Assembly (NCBI GenBank): GCA_000824805.1
Contig: CCNA01000020.1
Span: 1 to 64,000, forward strand
From: Mesorhizobium sp. SOD10
Lineage (GTDB): Bacteria; Pseudomonadota; Alphaproteobacteria; Rhizobiales; Rhizobiaceae
Direction of reading: 5' to 3'
Length of the DNA stretch: 64,000 nucleotides
Under the pieces are notes generated by a model. That model was not told the DNA's origin. It ran no database searches and worked only from the letters and a program-made list of their open reading frames with translations. Shown here in pieces: positions 41,883 to 50,737 of this stretch (positions are counted from its first letter, which is position 1; each line of letters starts with the position of its first letter). Both the position numbers and the translations under genes were made by a program.

Positions 41883-42425
41883 ATGGGCGTGTATTCCTGC
41901 GTCGGCGTGACGGAGCAGTCGCTGCTGCGCTATGCCGACGCCGCGCGTGACGCGCAGCGATTGATCAGCCAGACCCTGACCCAGCTGTCCGGCTATGCGC
42001 TGTTCCTGCTGACGTCGCGCCGCCAGGCGGCGCTGGCCGAGGGCGCTCTGGCAGGAGCGAGACAGGCCGTGATGCAGGCGGCCGAAGCCGTTCGCGCCTT
42101 GCAGGCGCCGGAGCCGGCCGCGCACCATTATCATCATATGCGCGGCGCCGCCGAGACGCTCATGGAAGCCTGCGCCGCGGCGACGGCTTGCCGCGGGGCG
42201 CAGGACAGGTCGGACAAGCGGTTCGACACGCTGACGCGCGCTTTGCGCGCGACGAGCGACCATCTGCGGGCGACGACGCGCCTGCTGCCGGGCTTCGAGC
42301 TCGTCGATTTCGGCCAGGCCTGTTGCGCCACACACGCGCCGCGCCTTTCCGGCCAAGGCATCGAGAGCAATTCCAGGAAAAGTGTGAGCGGTTTTCCGTC
42401 CGGAATTGCGTCAACAAGGAGATAG
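41883..42425 (+). CDS. Hypothetical helical protein, 180 aa, with repeat-encoded C-terminus
   Basis: Not recognised. It is almost all helix, with many Ala, Leu and Arg (QSLLRYADAARDAQRLIS, QAALAEGALAGARQAVMQAA) and a His cluster HHYHH near residue 79. GAGGATT lies before the ATG. The last 21 or so residues (from about SNSRKSVSGFPSG) are encoded by the dispersed repeat at 42364, which also gives the stop codon, so the native C-terminus was probably replaced by an insertion. It shares a presumed LacI-controlled promoter and direction with the next MBL-fold gene. Confidence 0.55.
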   Translation: MGVYSCVGVTEQSLLRYADAARDAQRLISQTLTQLSGYALFLLTSRRQAALAEGALAGARQAVMQAAEAVRALQAPEPAAHHYHHMRGAAETLMEACAAATACRGAQDRSDKRFDTLTRALRATSDHLRATTRLLPGFELVDFGQACCATHAPRLSGQGIESNSRKSVSGFPSGIASTRR

Positions 42426-42462
42426 AGCGGTTCGCCGTTTCCGTGAAACGGCGAACCGCTCC
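42364..42462. repeat. Dispersed two-hairpin repeat, copy A
   Basis: Two consecutive inverted repeats: GCAATTCC...GGAATTGC around AGCGGTTTTCCGTC, and GAGCGGTTCGCCGTTTC / GAAACGGCGAACCGCTC. The first half is nearly identical to 63594-63650, the second half has the same form but different arms. Its position directly at a gene end is typical of rhizobial intergenic mosaic-type elements. It sits between 41883 and the MBL gene and could also stabilise or attenuate mRNA. Confidence 0.85.
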
Positions 42463-42483
42463 AGCCTATCAAGGGAGGATTGA

Positions 42484-43362
42484 ATGGCACACTACTCGAT
42501 CTGGGTGCTCGAATACGCGGCGGTGGAGAAATTCCCCTTCAGCGTCATGATGTACGGGCCGCAGCACCAGGGCACGCGCAAGCTTCCCTATGCCTATGCG
42601 CTTCTGAAGGGCGGCGGCGAAACCATCCTGATCGATACCGGCTACGACCATGTCGCCTATGGCGAGCAACTGGCCACCGCCTATGGCGTCTCGAACTATC
42701 ACGGCCCGCGGGCGGTTCTTGCCGAATGCGGCGTGAAGCCGGAGGACGTGACCAGCGTTTTCATCACCCATGCCCATTTCGACCATATGGGCGCCATGCA
42801 TTTGTTTCCCAACGCCAAATTCTACGTTCAGAAGAGCGAGCTGGACAAATGGGTGTGGGCCCTCACGCTCGGGCCGGAATACCGCTTCCTGGTCGGCGGC
42901 GGCGATCCGGCCGATATCGTGCGCGCGGTCGAGGCGGCGAAGGAAGGCCGCATGATCTGCATCGACGGCGACCAGGAAAACGTGCTGCCGGGGATCGACG
43001 TCCATCTCGCCGCCGACACCCACACTTACGGCAGCATGTATGTGACCGTCCGCAACGACGGCACCGGCGGCGGCGAGGATCGCTGGATATTCGCCGGCGA
43101 TCTTATCTACACCTACGACAACTTGACCGGGCTCGATCCGGCCGCGCCGCAGATCGTGCCCATCGGGCTGGCCGTCGGCAGCCAGCACAATCTGATCTTC
43201 TCCAGCGCCGAAATGCTGAAATCGGTCGGCGGCGAGGTGCGCAGGGTGATCCCGGTACATGAGGACCGGCTGCGCACGACATTCCCGTCTCGGCTGACGG
43301 ACAAGGGGCTTCAGGTGGTGGAGATCGCCCTCGCCAAGGGCGAGAAGAGCTGCGTCGCCTGA
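42484..43362 (+). CDS. MBL-fold hydrolase, AHL-lactonase-like, second copy
   Basis: 292 aa. HAHFDH at 96-101, later ligands in HLAADTHTYGSMYV and WIFAGDLIYTYDN, and VIPVHEDRL. It belongs to the same broad family as the 38823 gene but is clearly diverged and longer. AAGGGAGGATTGA stands before the ATG, so it has its own good ribosome-binding site despite the repeat upstream. Likely substrate a lactone or ester of the same pathway. Confidence 0.88.
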   Translation: MAHYSIWVLEYAAVEKFPFSVMMYGPQHQGTRKLPYAYALLKGGGETILIDTGYDHVAYGEQLATAYGVSNYHGPRAVLAECGVKPEDVTSVFITHAHFDHMGAMHLFPNAKFYVQKSELDKWVWALTLGPEYRFLVGGGDPADIVRAVEAAKEGRMICIDGDQENVLPGIDVHLAADTHTYGSMYVTVRNDGTGGGEDRWIFAGDLIYTYDNLTGLDPAAPQIVPIGLAVGSQHNLIFSSAEMLKSVGGEVRRVIPVHEDRLRTTFPSRLTDKGLQVVEIALAKGEKSCVA

Positions 43363-43372
43363 ACGGGGACGG

Positions 43373-43399
43373 CAAGGCAGGGGGCAACCCCCTGCCTTG
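43373..43399. terminator. Bidirectional-type hairpin between convergent genes
   Basis: CAAGGCAGGGGG, loop CAA, CCCCCTGCCTTG: a perfect 12-base stem 10 bases after the MBL stop and five before the SDR stop. There is no T run, but the stem is very strong. Confidence 0.6.
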
Positions 43400-43404
43400 A
43401 GGCC

Positions 43405-44187
43405 TCAGAGCTTGTCGGCGCCCGCGACGAAGCCGCCGCCGTCGATCACCACGGCCTGTCCGGTGATGAAGGACGCAGCGTCCGACGACAGGAAAAGCAC
43501 CAGCTGCGCGATCTCGGACGGGTCGCTGATGCGGCCCATCGGGATCATCGGCAGCACCGTGTCCTTGGCGCTCTGCTCGCTGCCGAACATGCCACGCAGC
43601 AGCGGCGTCATCACCGAGCCGGGCGCGATGGCGTTGACGCGGATGTTCTTTCGCGCGACTTCCAGCGCCACCGAATTGGTGAGGCCGATCACGCCCCATT
43701 TGCTGGCGCAGTAGACCGCGGTCGTGGCAAAGCCCATGACGCCGAACAGCGACGAGGTGTTGACGATCGCGCCGCCGCCCTTGGCCGTCATATGCGGGAC
43801 CTGATGCCTCAGGCCGTTGAAGATGCCGCGCAGATTGACGTCCATCAGCAGGTCGTAATCCTTGTCCTCGAGTTCGTGCACGGGCGCGGTCTTGCCCGGG
43901 ACGCCTGCATTGTTGAAGGCGATGTCGATGCGCCCGAAGCGGTCGAAGGCATGCTTGTGCAGGGCGGCCATCGCCTTGCTGTCGCGAACGTCGACTTCCT
44001 CGAACTCGATCTCGACGCCAAGCGGCTTGACCTCGGCCTTGAGGCTTTCTCCGGAGTCCGCGCCGATGCCGGAAACGTAGAGATTGGCTCCGGCCTTGGC
44101 GAAGGCCAGCGCCGTTGCCCGCCCGATGCCGGTCGTCCCTCCGATCAGGATGACGTTCTTGCCGGAAAAGTCGTAGGTCACTTTCAT
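43405..44187 (-). CDS. Short-chain dehydrogenase/reductase
   Basis: 260 aa classical SDR. Cofactor site ILIGGTTGIGRATALA, NNAG (NNAGVPGK), catalytic Ser in NTSSLFG, Tyr/Lys in YCASKWG, and PGSVMTPLL; the C-terminus ITGQAVVIDGGGF is also typical. ATG 44185-44187 has GGGAGCAGAC before it. Its promoter holds the palindrome at 44264, so it is probably controlled with the rest of the LacI set. Substrate unknown. Confidence 0.92.
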   Translation of the reverse strand: MKVTYDFSGKNVILIGGTTGIGRATALAFAKAGANLYVSGIGADSGESLKAEVKPLGVEIEFEEVDVRDSKAMAALHKHAFDRFGRIDIAFNNAGVPGKTAPVHELEDKDYDLLMDVNLRGIFNGLRHQVPHMTAKGGGAIVNTSSLFGVMGFATTAVYCASKWGVIGLTNSVALEVARKNIRVNAIAPGSVMTPLLRGMFGSEQSAKDTVLPMIPMGRISDPSEIAQLVLFLSSDAASFITGQAVVIDGGGFVAGADKL

Positions 44188-44263
44188 GTCTGCTCCCATC
44201 TCGTTCGGACTGTCACGCGCTCGCGGCGCTCTCCATTTCGGCTGCTTCAGCCATAGCCCCAGC

Positions 44264-44279
44264 TTGATACCGATAACAA
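44264..44279. promoter_or_regulatory. LacI-type operator upstream of the SDR gene
   Basis: TTGATACCGATAACAA. On the minus strand TTGTTA (44279-44274) would be the -35 of the SDR promoter, overlapped by the site. It is 77 bases before the SDR start. Confidence 0.65.
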
Positions 44280-44393
44280 GAAAAATCAGCTTAGCAACGC
44301 GATCTTGCTCGTTTCAAATCACATGTGCCGTCGCGAACGCGAATTTCACGGGGCACGCGATGCTGGCTATTGCCGGCCTGCTAAAACTACCAT

Positions 44394-44409
44394 ATGGTAC
44401 CGGTACCAA
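44394..44409. promoter_or_regulatory. LacI-type operator upstream of the importer operon, perfect palindrome
   Basis: ATGGTACCGGTACCAA with the fully symmetrical core TGGTACCGGTACCA (44395-44408). It lies 191 bases before the binding-protein ATG and 115 bases from the site at 44264; the two could be bridged by a tetrameric or dimer-of-dimers repressor. Confidence 0.7.
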
Positions 44410-44599
44410 AATTTGTGGCGTGCGTCTCCGTCTCGTGTTGGCTCACGGGAGCTGCAACGGAGTCATGCATGCAAGCGGCCGACAGGGGTGCCAGCGGATC
44501 CGGCAAAGCCGGTGTCCGGCGCCCCTGGTCGGAGTCCGAGGAGAGGGAACCGTCGGCCCGCCATGGGCCGGCACCAACGGGGAGAGGAGGATTTCCCAG

Positions 44600-45538
44600 A
44601 TGAAAAGGCTTTTGCTCGCCTTACTGACCGCCGGAACGATGATCGTTTCAACCGCCGTGCAGGCGCAGGACCACAAGACACTCGGCATCGTCGCGCTGCT
44701 CGCCAACGACGCGCTCAACATCGCGGTCATCGGCGGGGCGACGGACGCCGCCAAGGCAGCCGGCTGGGACGTCAAGGTCACCGACACCCAGGCCAGCGCC
44801 GATCAGGCCAACGCGGCGATGAATAACTTCGCGGCCCAGCATGTCGACGCCATCTTCGTGCTGGCCTTCGCCAGCAGCTCGATCGGCTCCGGCCTTGCGG
44901 CCGCGCGCGACGCGCATATTCCCGTCGGCACCTGGGGCGGCGAGATCGTCCCCGGCATCGTGGCGACGACCAGCGGCCGGCAGGTCGGCGCCGATTCGGT
45001 CAAATATCTCCTGGAGAAGACGGGCGAGAAGGCCAATGTGCTGGCCATGACCTTCCATCCGGGCAAGCTCTGCATCGACCGCGGCGTGGCCTTCGATGAA
45101 GGCGTCAAGGGTAAGTCGGGCGTCAAGGTGGATTACAGCGAAGTGGTCGCGCCGGGGCAGGTGCAGTTTGGCAACGCCACGGCCGCGGCCTGGCTGACCG
45201 CGCATCCCGCCGGCGGCGACACGCCGCTCGCGATCTGGTCGTGTTGGGACGAGCCGATGCAGGGCGCCGTGGCGGCTCTGCGCCAGGCCGGCCGCACCGA
45301 CGTGACTACTGTGTCGATCAACGGCAGCGCCCAGGCCCTGCAGCTGGTCAAGGAAGGCGACATGACGGCCACGGTCTGGCAGCCCGCCTATCAGGAAGGC
45401 AAGGAGGTATTCCAGGCCATTCTCGACTCCATGAAGGCCGGCGATTCCTGGCAGCCGAAGACCATCGAGATCCCCGGCGTGGTGGTGACCAAGGACAATG
45501 TCGACAAGTTCATGGCCGAACATCCCAATGGCATGTGA
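44600..45538 (+). CDS. Sugar-type ABC transporter substrate-binding protein
   Basis: 312 aa with a Sec signal (MKRLLLALLTAGTMIVSTAV, cleavage near QAQD). The binding domain has LGIVALLANDALNIAVIGGA, FAAQHVDAIFVLAFAS, IPVGTWGGEIVPGIVATTSG and an AIWSCWDEPMQGAVAAL segment, typical of Peripla_BP_4 proteins. GGAGAGGAGG lies nine bases before the ATG at 44600. First gene of a three-gene importer that ends at 48139. Ligand unknown, presumably the inducer-linked compound of the LacI regulon. Confidence 0.88.
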   Translation: MKRLLLALLTAGTMIVSTAVQAQDHKTLGIVALLANDALNIAVIGGATDAAKAAGWDVKVTDTQASADQANAAMNNFAAQHVDAIFVLAFASSSIGSGLAAARDAHIPVGTWGGEIVPGIVATTSGRQVGADSVKYLLEKTGEKANVLAMTFHPGKLCIDRGVAFDEGVKGKSGVKVDYSEVVAPGQVQFGNATAAAWLTAHPAGGDTPLAIWSCWDEPMQGAVAALRQAGRTDVTTVSINGSAQALQLVKEGDMTATVWQPAYQEGKEVFQAILDSMKAGDSWQPKTIEIPGVVVTKDNVDKFMAEHPNGM

Positions 45539-45578
45539 GACCTGCCGGCCGGGCCGCTTTGCGAAACGGAGCGGCTAG

Positions 45579-47129
45579 GTGTCGGCGACCGTTTCGGCCG
45601 CCGACGCATGGATGCGCATCCGCGGCCTGACCAAATCCTTTGCGGGTGAGCTAGCGCTCGACCGCGCCGATCTCGACATCGCGCGCGGCCGGGTGCATGG
45701 CCTTGTCGGCGCCAACGGCGCCGGCAAGTCGACGCTGATCCGTTGTCTTGCTGGCGTAACCAGTCCGGACCAGGGCAGCGTGACCATCGCGGGCGACGAG
45801 CTTCAGATGGGCTCGCCGCAGGCTTCCGAGCGCGCCGGGCTTGCGTTCATCCATCAGGAACTCAATCTGATCCCGCATTTCAGCGCGTTGCAGAACATGC
45901 TGCTTGGCGCGCCGAAGGTGACGCGGTTCGGCATGATCGACTGGAAGCGCTCGGGCGTCGCCGCGCGCGCCGCGGCCGAGCGCGTCGGCATCCGGTTTCC
46001 GCTCGATACGAAAGTCTCCGAGCTGTCGGTCGCCCAGCGCTGGCTGGTCATGATCGGCAAGGCGCTCACCCGCGACGCCAGCATGATCGCGATGGACGAG
46101 CCGACCGCCTCGCTCTCCGAACCGGAAAGCGAGCAGCTCTTCGCCATCATCCGCGACCTCGCCGCCCAGGGTGTCGCCATCCTCTATGTGTCGCATCGGC
46201 TGGAGGAGGTGCTGCAGCTCTGCGACAGGATCACCGTGCTCCGCGACGGCCGCATCGTCAGCGAGGCCAAGCGCGGCGCGCTGGACAAGAAAGGATTGGT
46301 CCGCGCCATCATAGGCCATGCCATCCGCACGCCGGACGAGCGCGACCGGCTTGCCGCCGACCGCAGCCGGCAGCCGGTCTTTTCCGCGCGTGCCATCGCC
46401 TGGAAGCGGGCGGTGAAGGATGTGAGCCTCGATCTCTACAAGGGTGAGGTTCTGGCACTGGGCGGGCTGGTTGGAGCCGGCCGCACCGAATTCGCCCATC
46501 TCGTTACAGGCCTCGCGCGCCCCGAGGCCGGCCATTTCGAGCTGGACGGCAAGCGGCTCGACGTCGCCAACCCGTCCGAAGCGGTGAGAGCCGGCATCGC
46601 ACTGGTGCCTGAGGAGCGCCGCTCGCAAGGGGTGATGCTGCAGCAGTCCGTCGCCTTCAACATCAACATCTCGACGCTGAAGCTGCTGCGCAGCGTGCCC
46701 GGCCTTCCGTTCCTTTCCGACGCCAAGAGCCGGCGGCAGGCGGAAAGCCTCGTTGCCCATCTCGGCATCAAGACGCCCGGCGTCACGGCCAAGATCGCCG
46801 GCCTTTCCGGCGGCAACCAGCAGAAGGCGTTGATCGCGCGCTGGCTGAACGCCGGCACGAAACTGCTCATCCTCGACGAGCCATCGCGGGGCGTCGATGT
46901 CGGCGCGCGCGAGGAGATCCACGACGCCATCCGCGCGCTTGCCCGTTCCGGCGTCGGCATCCTGGTGATCTCTTCCGATGTCGAGGAACTCACATTGCTG
47001 GCCGACCGCGTCCTGGTGATGCGCGAGGGCCGCATCACCGGCGAGCTGACCGGCGCCGACATCACCGAAGCGCGCATCATCGAACTCAGCTATCACGACG
47101 CGCAAGACGATCAAGGAGAAGCGGCATGA
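45579..47129 (+). CDS. Sugar-type ABC transporter ATP-binding protein, duplicated domains
   Basis: 516 aa. The start is GTG 45579-45581. Domain 1: Walker A GANGAGKS, Walker B MIAMDEPTASLS. Domain 2: degenerate Walker A GLVGAGRTE, signature LSGGNQQKALIARW, Walker B LLILDEPSRGVDVG. Overlaps the permease by four bases (ATGA 47126-47129). Confidence 0.94.
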   Translation: MSATVSAADAWMRIRGLTKSFAGELALDRADLDIARGRVHGLVGANGAGKSTLIRCLAGVTSPDQGSVTIAGDELQMGSPQASERAGLAFIHQELNLIPHFSALQNMLLGAPKVTRFGMIDWKRSGVAARAAAERVGIRFPLDTKVSELSVAQRWLVMIGKALTRDASMIAMDEPTASLSEPESEQLFAIIRDLAAQGVAILYVSHRLEEVLQLCDRITVLRDGRIVSEAKRGALDKKGLVRAIIGHAIRTPDERDRLAADRSRQPVFSARAIAWKRAVKDVSLDLYKGEVLALGGLVGAGRTEFAHLVTGLARPEAGHFELDGKRLDVANPSEAVRAGIALVPEERRSQGVMLQQSVAFNINISTLKLLRSVPGLPFLSDAKSRRQAESLVAHLGIKTPGVTAKIAGLSGGNQQKALIARWLNAGTKLLILDEPSRGVDVGAREEIHDAIRALARSGVGILVISSDVEELTLLADRVLVMREGRITGELTGADITEARIIELSYHDAQDDQGEAA

Positions 47130-48139
47130 CGGCCGAGACTATGCCCGTGGCAAAGGAAGCGCCGCAGCCCCGCAAATCCTCATGGAAACGGACCGCGCTG
47201 ATCGGCCTGTCGCGCTACGGGACGATCATCGGGCTGCTGCTGATGGTGCTGTTCTTCTCCATCAATGCACCCGGCGTTTTCCTGTCGCGCGCGAACTTCC
47301 TCAACATCCTGAGCCAGGCTTCGCTCACCGCGATCATCGCCAGCGGCTTGACCTACACCCTTGTGGTCGGCGAGTTCGATCTCAGCATCGGCTATGTCGC
47401 GAGCTTCGTCGGCCTCATTGTCACCGGATTGATGGCGTATGAGGGCTTTCCGATCTGGCTGAGCATCCTGTGCGCGCTCGCTCTCGGCGCCGGCATCGGC
47501 ATCCTCAACGGCCTGCTCGTGACCAAGGTCAGGATCAATGCGGTGATCTCGACGCTTGGCATCGGGACGATGCTGACGGGCATCGGTTTCACCTACAGCG
47601 CCTTTCCGATCGCCACCGGCATTCCCCGCGCCTTCACCGACATCTCGCTCGGCCGCATCGTCTTCGGTCTGCCCAACCCGGTGATCATCATGGTCGTGGT
47701 GCTTTTGGCGCTGTGGACCGTGCTCAACAAGACCGACATCGGCCAGAAGATGCAGGCCGTGGGCAGCAACATGGAGGCGGCGAGGCTCTCGGGCATTCGC
47801 GTCGACCGCATCAAGATCTTCGCCTTCGCCACCGCCGGCTTCTGCGCCGCGCTCACCGGAACGCTGCTGTCGTCGCTGCTCGGCAGCGGCACGCTGGCCG
47901 CCGCCGACGGCTATCTGCTCGACGCCTTCGCCGCGGTGTTTCTCGGTTCCGCCACCTTGCGCGAGGGCGAGTTCCACATCACCGGAACGCTGGTCGGCGT
48001 GCTGATCCTGGCGGTCGGCTTCAACGGGCTCAGCATCTTCGGCGCGCCCACGCATTTCCAGCCGATCTTCAAGGGCGGGATCCTGGTTCTCGCCGTCGGC
48101 ATGTCGGCGCTCGCCCGGCGCTACGCCGCCTCGGCTTGA
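47126..48139 (+). CDS. Sugar-type ABC transporter permease (RbsC family)
   Basis: 337 aa with a charged N-terminal tail and about eight to nine helices. Motifs: GLTYTLVVGEFDLSIGYVAS, KVRINAVISTLGIGTMLTG, GSNMEAARLSGIRVDRIKIF and DAFAAVFLGSATLREGEFHI. Only one permease gene is present, so it should work as a homodimer, unlike the importer at 25697. Last gene of the operon; convergent with the Liv-type genes. Confidence 0.93.
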   Translation: MTAETMPVAKEAPQPRKSSWKRTALIGLSRYGTIIGLLLMVLFFSINAPGVFLSRANFLNILSQASLTAIIASGLTYTLVVGEFDLSIGYVASFVGLIVTGLMAYEGFPIWLSILCALALGAGIGILNGLLVTKVRINAVISTLGIGTMLTGIGFTYSAFPIATGIPRAFTDISLGRIVFGLPNPVIIMVVVLLALWTVLNKTDIGQKMQAVGSNMEAARLSGIRVDRIKIFAFATAGFCAALTGTLLSSLLGSGTLAAADGYLLDAFAAVFLGSATLREGEFHITGTLVGVLILAVGFNGLSIFGAPTHFQPIFKGGILVLAVGMSALARRYAASA

Positions 48140-48171
48140 GAGCGTAGCGACGGACGAGGCGGTTTCGGGCT

Positions 48172-48894
48172 TCAGCCGAGATATTTGTTGAGGATCGACA
48201 TGCCGCCGGAGCGGATCGTCTCCGGCTTCATCTGGTCGACGATCTCGCCATGCGTCATGACGTAGAGCCGGTCGCAGACGCGGGTTGCTACGTCGGTGCG
48301 TTGTTCGACTAGAAGCAGCGAGGCGCCGCGCTTGCGCAGCTCCAGCATCGCCTTGACGACGATGTCGACGGCGACCGGGGAAAGCGCCACAGAGGGTTCG
48401 TCGAGCAGCATGATCTCGGGGTCGCTCATCAGCATGCGGCCGATCGCGACCATCTGCTGCTCGCCGCCGCTCAAGAAAGACGACAGCCGCTGGCGGTAGG
48501 CCTTGAGGACGGGGAAGAGGTCGTAGACCGAAGCGAGCAAGGTCTGAGTGCGGGCCTTGTCGTGCCGGAGATGCAAAGCTCCCAGGAGCAGATTGTCTTC
48601 CACAGACTGGTCAAGGAACAGGCGGCGTCCCTCGGGCGCGATCGCGGCCAGTCCGCGCGCGATGCGATGGGTGGGCAGCGCCGAAACGTCCGTGGCGCCG
48701 ATCCGGATCAGGCCGCGCCGCTGTTTGACGAGACCCATGATCGCACGCAGGACCGTTGTCTTGCCGGCGCCGTTAGGGCCGAGCAAGGCGACGGCCTCGC
48801 CCTTGCCGACGCTGAGCGCCACGTCGCGCACCACGTCGAAGCGTCCGTAGCCGGCGCATAGCGCGTTGATTTCGAGAGTGGGCTGTTCGCTCAT
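48172..48894 (-). CDS. livF: Branched-chain amino-acid-type ABC transporter ATP-binding protein
   Basis: 240 aa. Walker A LLGPNGAGKTTV, signature LSGGEQQMVAIGRML, Walker B IMLLDEPSVALSP, H-loop LLVEQRTDVA. The short size and C-terminal arrangement fit LivF. Its start overlaps the preceding gene by four bases (48891-48894). Liv-type importers take branched amino acids but also amides, urea and aromatic acids, so the substrate here is open. Confidence 0.92.
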   Translation of the reverse strand: MSEQPTLEINALCAGYGRFDVVRDVALSVGKGEAVALLGPNGAGKTTVLRAIMGLVKQRRGLIRIGATDVSALPTHRIARGLAAIAPEGRRLFLDQSVEDNLLLGALHLRHDKARTQTLLASVYDLFPVLKAYRQRLSSFLSGGEQQMVAIGRMLMSDPEIMLLDEPSVALSPVAVDIVVKAMLELRKRGASLLLVEQRTDVATRVCDRLYVMTHGEIVDQMKPETIRSGGMSILNKYLG

Positions 48895-50729
48895 TCGCCG
48901 AGATACACCTGTCTTACCACCGGATCGGCGCGCACTTCGTCGGCCGAGCCGGTGAGGATCACTTCGCCGGCATTGAGCACGGTCACGCGGTCGCAGAGCG
49001 GGAACAGAAAACGCGTCTGGTGCTCGATGATGATCATGGTCACGCCCTGAGTCTTGAGATTGGCAAGGATGGCGGCCAGATGCCTGACCTCTTTCGCGGA
49101 AAGTCCCGTCGCCGGCTCGTCGAGCACGATGATGTCCGGTCCGGCCACGCAGACCGAGGCGAGCTGCGTCAGCTGCTCGATGCCGTGCGGCACGTCCGCC
49201 ACCTGCCTTACGGCCCAGTCGCCGGCGCCGACAAGGCTGAGAGCCTCGCCGGCGCGACGTTGCATGGCCGCGAGGTCGCGCCGGCCGGAGGCAAGCATCG
49301 GCCAGAACGGCGCGCGGCCAATGATGCGCGGCACCCGGTCGAAGAGACCGACCATGACGTTCTGCGTCGGCGTCAGTTCCTTCACCAGCTGCGCGGCCTG
49401 GAAAGTGCGCCGCAGTCCCAGCCGCGAACGGCTGCTCGCCGGCAGGCCGTCAACGCGCGTGCCCTTGAGCAGGACCTCTCCGGCATGCGGCGTCAGGCCG
49501 CCCGATATCACATTGGCCAAAGTGCTCTTTCCCGAACCGTTCGGGCCGATCAGGCCGTGTATGTGGCCTCGGCGGACGGCCAGGTCGACATTGCGCAGGA
49601 CCTTCGGGCCAAGCCCGTAGCCGAATTCGATGCCCCGGCATTCCACGATGACCTCGGAGTCCTTCGGCGAAGCCGGCGAGGCCGCCGTATCGAGCGCGGC
49701 GGGCAGGGCTTCGGCCGCGGCGTCCGCCGCCGGTGCTATTTCGCCGGCGCGCCGGGCAAGGGCGCGCCGCGCGATGCCGACCACGCCGTCGGGCAACCGC
49801 GTGATCGCCAGGATCGACAGCGCTCCATAGACGATCTCCTGCAGCCAGGGATTGATGTTGACGACATTCGGGAACATCGAGACGAACATCGCGCCGACAA
49901 CCGGACCGATGCTGGTGTTGATGCCGCCGATCAGCACCATCACGAGCACGTTCAGCGACACCGACCAGTCGAACTGGCTTGGAGAGACGACGCCGAGGAA
50001 CGAAAAGAGCCAGCCGGCTCCTCCGGCCATCGCGGCCGAGACACCGAAGACGCCGACCTTGATTGCCGCCGTTCGCGCGCCGGCGGCCTCGGCGAACGGC
50101 TCGGCATCGCGGATCGAAAGCAGGATCGGGTAGAGCGGCGAATGGCGGATGTTCCAGACCAGGCCGAGGCAGGCGAGCAGCGCCAGCATGATGCACCAAA
50201 CCAAGGGTGTGCCGAGCCATTCCAGGCTTGCCGGGAAATCCGGAAAGGCCGGGCCGAGCAGGCCCTGCAGGCCGCCGGTGACGGTCACCATGTCGGTCGC
50301 CAGGACCGTCAGCACCAGCGTGAAGATGAAAGTGGTGATGGCGAAGTAGAGACCGCTGACCCGGAGCGACATCGCGCCCACGGCCATGCCGATCAGGGCC
50401 GTCGCAGCCAGGACCAGCACCAGCAGGCCGAAGACATTCCAGCCATAGTCGTTGGCAAGGATCGTCGTCGCATAAGCGCCGATCCCGAAAAAGCCGCCTT
50501 GACCAAGCGAATAGAGACCGAGCATCCCGGCCACAAGGTCGAGGCTGATGGCGAGGATGCCGAAGACCGCGGCCACCAGCACCAGGCTCTGGAGGCCGAG
50601 GTCGGTATGGGCGATATAGGCGGTGGCCGCGAGATAGACGATCAGGACAGCGGCCAGCCCGGCGGCGCGCCAGCGGCCGACGCGAAGCCTTGGAGCGGCG
50701 ACCGGCTGAGTATCGAATGCAGGAGCCAT
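48891..50729 (-). CDS. Fused Liv-type permease and ATPase (LivM-LivG fusion)
   Basis: 612 aa. Residues about 20-330 are a LivM-type permease (GLYSLGQGGFFGIGAYATTI, SLRVSGLYFAITTFIFTLVL, GINTSIGPVVGAMFVSMFPN). A linker rich in Ala and Pro (about 330-360) leads to a LivG-type ATPase with Walker A GLIGPNGSGKS (about 395), a signature VPHGIEQLTQLASVC in which the usual LSYGxQ is altered to PHGIEQ, and Walker B IIVLDEPATGLS. ATG 50727-50729 has GAGGTCGAGC upstream; the frame extends 237 codons further over the LivH gene. Fusions of this pair are known in proteobacteria. Confidence 0.9.
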   Translation of the reverse strand: MAPAFDTQPVAAPRLRVGRWRAAGLAAVLIVYLAATAYIAHTDLGLQSLVLVAAVFGILAISLDLVAGMLGLYSLGQGGFFGIGAYATTILANDYGWNVFGLLVLVLAATALIGMAVGAMSLRVSGLYFAITTFIFTLVLTVLATDMVTVTGGLQGLLGPAFPDFPASLEWLGTPLVWCIMLALLACLGLVWNIRHSPLYPILLSIRDAEPFAEAAGARTAAIKVGVFGVSAAMAGGAGWLFSFLGVVSPSQFDWSVSLNVLVMVLIGGINTSIGPVVGAMFVSMFPNVVNINPWLQEIVYGALSILAITRLPDGVVGIARRALARRAGEIAPAADAAAEALPAALDTAASPASPKDSEVIVECRGIEFGYGLGPKVLRNVDLAVRRGHIHGLIGPNGSGKSTLANVISGGLTPHAGEVLLKGTRVDGLPASSRSRLGLRRTFQAAQLVKELTPTQNVMVGLFDRVPRIIGRAPFWPMLASGRRDLAAMQRRAGEALSLVGAGDWAVRQVADVPHGIEQLTQLASVCVAGPDIIVLDEPATGLSAKEVRHLAAILANLKTQGVTMIIIEHQTRFLFPLCDRVTVLNAGEVILTGSADEVRADPVVRQVYLGE

Positions 50730-50737
50730 GCTCGACC

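Noticed and set aside
38823..43362. MBL-fold genes as quorum-quenching AHL lactonases
   Set aside because: No luxI/luxR neighbours; they sit in catabolic operons under a LacI-type regulator, so metabolic lactones are more likely.
45651..47114. 487-codon minus-strand frame over the third ATPase gene
   Set aside because: Same kind of antisense shadow.
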